From an uncultured Bacteroidota bacterium (GTDB lineage: Bacteria > Bacteroidota > Bacteroidia > 2-12-FULL-35-15), in NCBI GenBank assembly GCA_903833025.1, contig CAILDT010000910.1, forward strand, positions 1 to 6,217: 6,217 bases of DNA, written 5' to 3'. Below, one piece after another: positions 1-4,875 of this stretch (the stretch's first letter is position 1; the number at the start of each line of letters is the position of its first letter). Under the pieces are notes generated by a model. The model was not told where the DNA came from and ran no database searches. It saw only the letters and a program-made list of their open reading frames with translations. The position numbers were made by a program, and so were the translations under genes.

Positions 1-537
1 CGCCTCTCTCTCGTATTTTATTGCCAATGCCAATTTATAATGTTCTATTGCTTTATCAAACTGCAACTGTTCAAGATAAATATCGCCTATAAGCCGTTCG
101 CTCCAGTTTTTATAATCTTTATCAAGTGCAGCTTTTTCTGCCCAATGCAATGCTTCAGTATATTTTTTATTTGCCAGATAATTTTTACTTATTTTAAGCA
201 TACAGTTGCTAAAATCAGGTTCGTGTTCCACACATTTCAAATAACATTCCAATGCTTTATCGCTTTTATTTATTACATCGTACATCCCACCTCCCAGCCA
301 GTGTGCCCAATAGAGAATGTTTTCGTCCTTACATTCCACCATCAACTTTTCGCAAATTGTTAAACATTTGGAATGATTGGGCGGTGAGGAATAATAAATA
401 AGAGATTTATTTATAAGTATTAAATGTTCGTCTTCGGGATGTTCAAGTAATGCAGTATCGTAAAGTAATGCCCTTTCTTCAACAGACATATCAAAATTTA
501 TATTCCTCAAATAAGAGGGATTACCAAGTTGTCCCAT
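1..537 (-). CDS. TPR-repeat protein, C-terminus cut by window edge
   Basis: The frame opens at ATG 537-535 on the minus strand and runs without a stop to base 1, giving 179 residues; the C-terminus lies outside the window. Seen in the translation: residues about 75-108, 109-142 and 143-176 form three consecutive 34-residue helical-hairpin units. They carry the A/Y/A pattern of tetratricopeptide repeats (for example DKALECYLKCVEHEPD, then KYTEALHWAEKAAL, then DKAIEHYKLALAI). Residues 18-70 look like one or two more degenerate helical pairs. There is no signal peptide or membrane segment, so a cytoplasmic protein is likely. TPR domains are protein-protein interaction scaffolds; the partner cannot be told from this fragment. 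The start is supported by a TAnnTTTG box 16 bp upstream and by the absence of an in-frame ATG further up. It is transcribed away from the repeat array. TPR assignment is confident, biological role unknown. Confidence 0.85.
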   Translation of the reverse strand, partial: MGQLGNPSYLRNINFDMSVEERALLYDTALLEHPEDEHLILINKSLIYYSSPPNHSKCLTICEKLMVECKDENILYWAHWLGGGMYDVINKSDKALECYLKCVEHEPDFSNCMLKISKNYLANKKYTEALHWAEKAALDKDYKNWSERLIGDIYLEQLQFDKAIEHYKLALAIKYEREA

Positions 538-877
538 TTTTTATATTTTTTTTCAAAAGTAGGTAAAAGGAAGCAATAAAAGCATAATCGTTTTAACAAG
601 TACAGTATATGGAAAATGTTTTGACGTGATTAAAAAAAACTATTTCCCCATTGTAACCAATAATGATTACCTTTACACATAATTAATCTCACCGGTTACA
701 CTTCATTTAGCATCTCCAACTGCAAAATGATTAGATACTTCCTTTAGATACTGATAGCGAATAGATATAGCATAAATGGGTATATATAAATGTATAATGA
801 TAACAGATAATATAGCAGCAATAATAGTAAAGCGTGTATGTAATGCAGCAACTGTGGGCAATACAACACAGGTTACT
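538..877. other. AT-rich intergenic leader without a supported gene
   Basis: This stretch separates the leftward TPR gene from the 63-bp repeat array. I see no RNA gene and no convincing forward promoter. One 7-bp inverted repeat is present (TGTAACC at 652-658 and GGTTACA at 694-700, 35 bp apart), which is short enough to be chance. An open frame begins at ATG 776 and continues into the array. Its first 34 codons show no recognisable domain. Confidence 0.6.
554..561 (-). promoter_or_regulatory. Putative Bacteroidota -7 box for the TPR gene
   Basis: Read on the minus strand this is TACTTTTG, a perfect match to the TAnnTTTG -7 element of the Bacteroidota primary sigma factor. It ends 16 bp before the ATG of the TPR gene, so the leader would be only about ten bases. 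No clear TTTG -33 element lies at the expected 19-bp spacing, so this is a one-box prediction. Confidence 0.4.
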
Positions 878-1276
878 GCATTGCTAACAGCAAAGCGAAA
901 AGTGCTACAACCAACTTGTATTATATGTGGCAGCTGTTGGGCAATGCTCGCCCAAGTACGGGCAATGCTACAACATAGTTCTACACTGTGTGCCCGTTGT
1001 TGTGCAAAGCTTACTCAAACACGGGCCATGCTGCAACATACTTCTCCACTGTATGCCCTTACTTGTGCAAGGATTACTCAAACACGGGCAATGCTACAAG
1101 AAACATCTCCACTGTATGCCCGTACTTGGGCAAGTGTTGCACAAACACTGGCAGTGTTACAAGAAACATCTCCACTGTATGCCCGTACTTGGGCGAGTAT
1201 TGCACAAACACTGGCAATGTTGCAACAATCATCTCCATTGGTTATAACAAAAGGTTATAAGGGTTATGAATTATGA
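776..1276 (+). CDS. Doubtful 166-aa ORF made of heptad repeats
   Basis: This is the longest of three overlapping forward frames through the repeat array. From residue 35 to 155 the translation falls into successive seven-residue blocks in a three-block cycle. The blocks are an A-x-x-x-Q-T-x block, an AMLQxxS block and a PLYARTW-like block, so the protein repeat is 21 residues. Against a real gene: the other two forward frames are also open through much of the array; the composition (Cys, Gln, Ser, Thr rich, Lys/Glu/Asn poor) is unlike the neighbouring proteins; and the five differences between the two best-preserved units fall mostly on first and second codon positions in this frame. It ends inside the 14-bp repeats. 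No promoter or ribosome-binding site is evident. If translated it would be a helical repeat protein of unknown function; I think a non-coding repeat is at least as likely. Confidence 0.2.
   Translation: MGIYKCIMITDNIAAIIVKRVCNAATVGNTTQVTALLTAKRKVLQPTCIICGSCWAMLAQVRAMLQHSSTLCARCCAKLTQTRAMLQHTSPLYALTCARITQTRAMLQETSPLYARTWASVAQTLAVLQETSPLYARTWASIAQTLAMLQQSSPLVITKGYKGYEL
878..1240. repeat. Tandem array of 63-bp imperfect repeats
   Basis: Alignment anchored on the GGGCA-type motif gives unit marks at 960, 1023, 1086, 1149 and 1212, exactly 63 bp apart. Degenerate copies extend left to about 878, making roughly 5.8 units. The units at 1086-1148 and 1149-1211 differ at only five positions; units to the left are progressively more diverged. 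Each unit has internal substructure: a GGGCAA-n-TGYTRCA-like segment occurs twice per unit (compare 1085-1104 with 1128-1147), and an extra GGGCAATGCT occurs 21 bp before the mark at 960. Several units contain a short hairpin, TGCCCgtacttGGGCA at 1117-1132. The array is visibly richer in G+C than flanking DNA. There are no unique spacers, so it is not CRISPR. It sits 90 bp upstream of the FN3-like gene. Confidence 0.9.
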
Positions 1277-1304
1277 GTTATGAATTAAGAGTTATGAGTT
1301 AAAC
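1263..1304. repeat. Three tandem 14-bp repeats (RTTATGA type)
   Basis: Units at 1263-1276, 1277-1290 and 1291-1304 read GTTATGAATTATGA, GTTATGAATTAAGA and GTTATGAGTTAAAC. Each is itself two 7-bp half-units, so the tract is six RTTATGA-like heptamers. The tract places TGA and TAA stops in all forward frames and so closes every frame leaving the 63-bp array. It lies 26 bp before the start of the FN3-like gene, so it would be in its promoter or leader region. Confidence 0.85.
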
Positions 1305-1330
1305 AAATAAATAATATAAAAACAAGTACA

Positions 1331-2032
1331 ATGGAAACAGAAAACAAAGAAGTTGCAATAGTTATCTCTTCAAGGGCTAGTGGTTATCATATAGCAAAAT
1401 TAGGTTTTACCAGAAAAGCTGCTGATACTACATTTTATAGCAAAGCAAAAGGTATTGCAGCAGCAATTAGATTAGATGTAAAAGGATATTATGATCCGCA
1501 GTTTGAATACCTTGATTTATTAGACCGACAACTTTATTCGTTCTTGAGGTCAATTGTTAGTATTAAATTAGGAGGGTTAGGTAAAGTAGCTAAAAAGAAT
1601 AGGTTAAAATACGATTTAATGGGTACGTTGAATGGTGCGCTTGGCTTTATAAACCAGTTAGCAAGAGATGATGGTTTTAATTCGGAAGAAATAATTACGG
1701 GAGCAAATCTTTTGGTTTGTGGCAAACGTAGGAATGTAAAAAAAGAGTTAAGAGCAAAACAAGGGTTGCGAGAAGACGAAATTATACTTTATTGTATTGC
1801 AGAAAAAGTAAATGGTAAATATGTGGATGCGGTATATTATTGGCAATGGAGTATTGATGATGGCGAAACGTGGAATAATGTGGATGCTACTGATGGGGCA
1901 ACTGTAATAATACCAGGAATGAAGAGAACTTCTACTCTATTTCGTAAATGCAGCAAAATAGGAAAACGTGGTAAAACTGCCTGGTGTAACCCTGTAGAAA
2001 TTCTTCCGGGAGCTAATCCACGTATTCAATAA
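1331..2032 (+). CDS. Small protein with helical N-terminus and FN3-like C-terminus
   Basis: A 233-residue protein with no signal peptide or membrane segment. Residues about 50-145 look like a helical hairpin domain (MGTLNGALGFINQLARDDGF around 97-116, followed by a basic stretch GKRRNVKK at 131-138). Residues about 150-225 look like a beta-sandwich of fibronectin type III style: YYWQWSIDDGETW at 169-181, a central strand ending IIPGMKRTSTLF, then KIGKRGKTAWCNPVEI at 209-224. This resembles the common Bacteroidota small proteins that pair a helical region with one FN3-like domain, whose C-terminus has a G-K-x-G-x-x-W-S-x-P motif. That similarity is from memory of the pattern, and the function of that family is not known to me. 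The ATG at 1331 is preceded by an A-rich leader without a Shine-Dalgarno, normal for the phylum. The gene stands alone, with the repeat arrays upstream and a foldback repeat 8 bp after its stop. Confidence 0.75.
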   Translation: METENKEVAIVISSRASGYHIAKLGFTRKAADTTFYSKAKGIAAAIRLDVKGYYDPQFEYLDLLDRQLYSFLRSIVSIKLGGLGKVAKKNRLKYDLMGTLNGALGFINQLARDDGFNSEEIITGANLLVCGKRRNVKKELRAKQGLREDEIILYCIAEKVNGKYVDAVYYWQWSIDDGETWNNVDATDGATVIIPGMKRTSTLFRKCSKIGKRGKTAWCNPVEILPGANPRIQ

Positions 2033-2040
2033 ATAATAAT

Positions 2041-2297
2041 TAACTCAACTTGCCAGTTATTTGTTTATATCATTTGCAATAGAAGTCCAGTAGGGTCTAT
2101 ATCTTAATAGAAATAAATAATCCATACGACTTATAAGCCCCATAGGGGCGATATGTTATAAACCATTTAATTCATTGAATTATACCACCCCTATGGGGCT
2201 TTATTACATTTTATTGTTGCTTTAACTATTAAGATGTAGTCCCTAAGGGACAAAGCATCCGTCTATACTAGCAACTAGCGACTTGAGTTATTTGTTT
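2041..2297. repeat. Foldback (MITE/REP-like) intergenic element
   Basis: Three inverted-repeat pairs are nested about nearly the same axis. The outer pair is TAACTCAA at 2041-2048 with TTGAGTTA at 2283-2290. The middle pair is 2085-2110 with 2226-2251, where 22 of 26 positions are complementary. The inner pair is AAGCCCCATAGGGG at 2135-2148 with its exact complement at 2188-2201. Middle and inner pairs share the axis at position 2168, and the unpaired segments between them are 24 nt on both sides, so the whole can fold as one long hairpin. A 12-bp direct repeat AGTTATTTGTTT lies at 2055-2066 and 2286-2297. There is no ORF inside. The GCCCC-ATA-GGGGC style palindrome is reminiscent of dispersed intergenic repeats in Bacteroidota genomes; that link is from memory. 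It fills the gap between convergent genes. Confidence 0.8.
2137..2206. terminator. Possible bidirectional terminator within the foldback element
   Basis: GCCCC-ATA-GGGGC at 2137-2149 can form a five-pair stem, and CCCC-TAT-GGGG at 2188-2198 is followed by CTTTATTACATTTTATT on the plus strand. Together the arms make a 14-bp stem with a 39-nt loop. Its location between two convergent genes suits a shared terminator. The T tracts are interrupted and the long loop is atypical, so this is a modest prediction. Confidence 0.3.
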
Positions 2298-2306
2298 GGA
2301 TGAGCA

Positions 2307-3455
2307 TTATTCTCCGCAAAGTTGTTTTCCTCTTTCGAGTATTTTACCAAATTCAATAGCTAACTGTTTTCTTGCTTCCTGCTCTTTTTTGTTTTCATCT
2401 ACTTTCCGGCAAGGAACAGTTTGGTCTAATTTGTTGGAAAGGTAATCAGCATACATATCGGGGAGTAACTTTGCTACTCTGTTATTTCTGTATTTATATA
2501 CTACATCTAAAAATGCTTCTTTCCAATCTTCATTTTCCTCAATTGGCAATGGCTCGGGTTCTTCTACTAAATACTCAGTAGCATCGTAATAATATCTAAA
2601 AGCAATACTCCCCTGCGTTTCCTCCACTTCTCCTATCACCTGGTTTAATACATTATTATCATAATTAAACTGGCGAAGGAAATTTATAAGTGCATCACGG
2701 TCGTTAGGCAAACGTGGTCTGTTATCAGGGATACTGGCATCAGGATTTTTTGTTAATGTTTCGGTTCTGTATTCATCATATTTTTGAAGATATGTTTTTT
2801 CCTTTTCTCCTATAATGTCAGGCAATTGAAGCAACGATGAATTTTGGGTAGCATAATTGTGATAATGGTACCAAGGCGGAATAAGTGACCTACCGCTATT
2901 AGTATGATAGTCATTTTTAATAGCTTTATAATCCTGCCAGGTATGGCATTTCCAGTTTACACGGTATTCGCTCGATTTTAAATAATCCATATACACCTTT
3001 AATTCATCTTCCGAAATAGGAGATAAAAATTTTGCATCCCTGATGTTTATTTCCCAATATTCAAAATCAAAAGTAGAACTGATGCCTTTAATTTCTATAA
3101 GTTGGGCACGCCACTGGCATTGCATATCGAATAATTTTTTTTGCTGTATTTCGCAAAGGGCATCTTCGGTATAATATAAAAATGGATTTCTATTATGGTG
3201 CATCCGTTTAATCAACTTTGGTCCCCACGAAAGTGACCACGTTACTTCTTTTCCATAATATTCCTTAAAAAATTTATCATCCCATTCGCTTTCAAAATTG
3301 TTTTCTTTGAGTTCTTTATAAGCAGGATTGTTTTCGAGCTGTTTACTCACTTCTTCCTGTTTCCATTCTCTGTAAATAAGCTGGTATAACTCGTCTTTGA
3401 TTTCATCATTCCACGGAAGTTCAGGAAATTCAGGGTCTTGTATGTTGATTTTCAT
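2307..3455 (-). CDS. Uncharacterised protein, paralogue of the upstream gene
   Basis: A 382-residue acidic, aromatic-rich soluble protein with no signal peptide, membrane segment or domain that I recognise. It is clearly related to the 411-aa product encoded just upstream. Shared blocks, in order, are EIQQKKLFDMQCQWRA at 102-117, EYWEINI at 132-138, QDYKAIKNDY at 174-183, PPWYHYH at 193-199, SLLQLPDIIGEKEKTYL at 207-223, KYRNNRVAKL at 321-330, and a terminal ILERGKQLCGE at 372-382. The most striking conserved element is the Q-C-x-W-R core. The N-terminal 100 residues and the linker at about 235-305 are poorly conserved between the two. The ATG at 3455 lies 55 bp after the stop of the upstream paralogue, with no promoter box or terminator in the gap, so the two are probably co-transcribed. 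Function is unknown; I would not assign one from context. Confidence 0.8.
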   Translation of the reverse strand: MKINIQDPEFPELPWNDEIKDELYQLIYREWKQEEVSKQLENNPAYKELKENNFESEWDDKFFKEYYGKEVTWSLSWGPKLIKRMHHNRNPFLYYTEDALCEIQQKKLFDMQCQWRAQLIEIKGISSTFDFEYWEINIRDAKFLSPISEDELKVYMDYLKSSEYRVNWKCHTWQDYKAIKNDYHTNSGRSLIPPWYHYHNYATQNSSLLQLPDIIGEKEKTYLQKYDEYRTETLTKNPDASIPDNRPRLPNDRDALINFLRQFNYDNNVLNQVIGEVEETQGSIAFRYYYDATEYLVEEPEPLPIEENEDWKEAFLDVVYKYRNNRVAKLLPDMYADYLSNKLDQTVPCRKVDENKKEQEARKQLAIEFGKILERGKQLCGE

Positions 3456-3510
3456 AGTTTAATTGTTATATGTGAGATGTAAGCTGCGTTATACTAAACT
3501 TGTGGAAGTA

Positions 3511-4746
3511 TTAAAAGTCAAAATCTCTTGGTTCTCCCAATAGTTCTCTGCCTTCCAATATTCTATCGCGCCAGGTGTTCAAATTTTTTTCCCAACTCTT
3601 TATATGTCCTTCATAAACTTCGGTATTTTCAAAAGGTATCCCCATTTCCTTTCTCATATTATAATCTTCAAAAACCAATTTCATAGCATCAGCCACTTGC
3701 TGAGTTTCGTATTTATAAAGAGCATTAACTATTCCCTGTTTCCAATCATAATATGCTGCTATAGGTATTTTAAAGGGAGTGTATTCTAATTGAGAAAGTG
3801 CCTCCCTTGCTTCTCCGTCCATTGGGTTTTCGTAGTCATAATCATCCATATCCACTCCTAATTCCTGCTTTTTTTTATATACCTCATAATAGGAAGACGT
3901 TTCTTTAAAATAATAATTAGTAAGTTCATCTTCATTTTCTTCCATAAATTCCATTACAAATTCCATTATCTGGTAGTAATCTAAACGTTTGGGTTGAGGC
4001 GGCTTAAGTGCAGCAGTTACCTTCTCTATCTTTTTTTCGTGTTTGTTAAATTCATCTAAATAAACCTGTTCCTTTTCACCTCTTATATTCGGAAGAATAA
4101 GAAGAGAACCAGTACCTTTTCGTATATCATAAAACGAATACCATTCAGGCATATAACCGCTTTCATCGCTATTCATATATTCATCTTTAAATCCTACGTA
4201 ATCCTGCAAAGAAGAAAAAGGGTCGAAATGAAAAGTATAATCATCAGTGAGTATGTAGCTGATATATAAATCCACTTCATCCTCCGTTATTGGCTCTAAA
4301 AATGGACATTCTTTAATATTTTGTTCCCAATACTGGAAATCCCAGCTTACTTTTATTTCAGGAATTTCAATTTTTTCTGCTCTCCATAAACACTGCATTG
4401 AAAACATTTTTTTCTGTTGAATCTCCCAAAGCCCTTCTTCTGCTCGGATTTTTGGGTCCAAAATTCTACTTGTTTGCAATTTTTCCAACACATTACCGTT
4501 AACTACATTTCTTGCTTTTTCAGATGCAATTTTATGTATAAAGTCCGGAATACTATCAGCACGAAACGTATTGAAAAAATCTTTGAACTTCGGATTAGTT
4601 TCCAAGTCCTTCTTAGTTGCCTGATATACTCTGTTCTTTTCAATAAGTGTAGGAACTACTTGTTGGAAATAATTGGAAAATGGAAAATCGAATTGTTTAA
4701 AAAATTCTTCAATTACTTTTTCATCTATCGAATGGCTTTTACTCAT
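3511..4746 (-). CDS. Uncharacterised protein, first of a tandem paralogue pair
   Basis: A 411-residue acidic soluble protein of a family I do not recognise. It shares with the downstream 382-aa protein the blocks EIQQKKMFSMQCLWRA at 108-123, QYWEQNI at 138-144, QDYVGFKDEY at 181-190, PEWYSFY at 200-206, SLLILPNIRGEKEQVYL at 214-230, KYETQQVADAMK at 345-356, and ILEGRELLGE at 396-405. It has a six-residue C-terminal extension, PRDFDF, that the paralogue lacks, and a more acidic, tyrosine-rich linker (about 265-310). No lipobox, secretion signal or catalytic motif of a known enzyme class is visible. The ATG at 4746 is the first in frame and has a near-match -7 box about 20 bp upstream. It is divergent from the substrate-binding lipoprotein gene across a 129-bp gap. 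The likely origin of the pair is gene duplication followed by substantial divergence. Confidence 0.8.
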   Translation of the reverse strand: MSKSHSIDEKVIEEFFKQFDFPFSNYFQQVVPTLIEKNRVYQATKKDLETNPKFKDFFNTFRADSIPDFIHKIASEKARNVVNGNVLEKLQTSRILDPKIRAEEGLWEIQQKKMFSMQCLWRAEKIEIPEIKVSWDFQYWEQNIKECPFLEPITEDEVDLYISYILTDDYTFHFDPFSSLQDYVGFKDEYMNSDESGYMPEWYSFYDIRKGTGSLLILPNIRGEKEQVYLDEFNKHEKKIEKVTAALKPPQPKRLDYYQIMEFVMEFMEENEDELTNYYFKETSSYYEVYKKKQELGVDMDDYDYENPMDGEAREALSQLEYTPFKIPIAAYYDWKQGIVNALYKYETQQVADAMKLVFEDYNMRKEMGIPFENTEVYEGHIKSWEKNLNTWRDRILEGRELLGEPRDFDF

Positions 4747-4765
4747 TGTGTTTTATTTAGTACGG

Positions 4766-4773
4766 TAAAAGTA
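4766..4773 (-). promoter_or_regulatory. Possible -7 box for the paralogue pair
   Basis: On the minus strand this reads TACTTTTA, one base off the Bacteroidota TAnnTTTG consensus. It lies about 20 bp before the ATG at 4746. No TTTG -33 element is seen at the standard spacing, so support is weak. Confidence 0.25.
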
Positions 4774-4845
4774 CAGCTAATAAATCGGATAAATGAATTG
4801 CTTAACATATATTTAAAGATGGAAATAGATGTTATGTTTTTTGTG

Positions 4846-4853
4846 TATGTTTG
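4846..4853 (+). promoter_or_regulatory. Putative Bacteroidota -7 box for the lipoprotein gene
   Basis: TATGTTTG is a perfect TAnnTTTG match and ends 22 bp before the ATG at 4876, giving a short leader. A second, weaker copy, TATGTTTT, lies at 4833-4840. A convincing -33 TTTG is not present at 19-bp spacing. Confidence 0.4.
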
Positions 4854-4875
4854 AAAAAAGAATTGAAACCGAACA

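Noticed and set aside
40..363. Plus-strand ORF of 107 codons
   Set aside because: It lies antisense inside the clear TPR gene and has a low-complexity Phe/Ile-rich translation typical of a shadow frame.
619..648. Possible forward promoter (TTTG at 620-623 or TTGACG at 621-626)
   Set aside because: Neither a TAnnTTTG nor a TATAAT-like box occurs at suitable spacing downstream; the nearest candidate, TATTTCCC at 641, matches poorly.
652..700. Inverted repeat TGTAACC / GGTTACA as an operator
   Set aside because: Only 7 bp with a 35-bp spacer and no associated promoter; this is expected by chance in AT-rich intergenic DNA.
878..1240. CRISPR array
   Set aside because: The repeat is continuous, with 63-bp units abutting; there are no unique spacers between short conserved repeats and no cas genes.
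927..1260. Two further ORFs through the array (927-1247 and 988-1260)
   Set aside because: They are alternative frames of a stop-free repeat. They start at arbitrary internal ATGs and have no domain, promoter or ribosome-binding site.
4417..4854. Plus-strand ORF of 145 codons
   Set aside because: It is mostly antisense to the 411-aa gene, and its translation is Phe/Ile/Cys-rich with no family resemblance.
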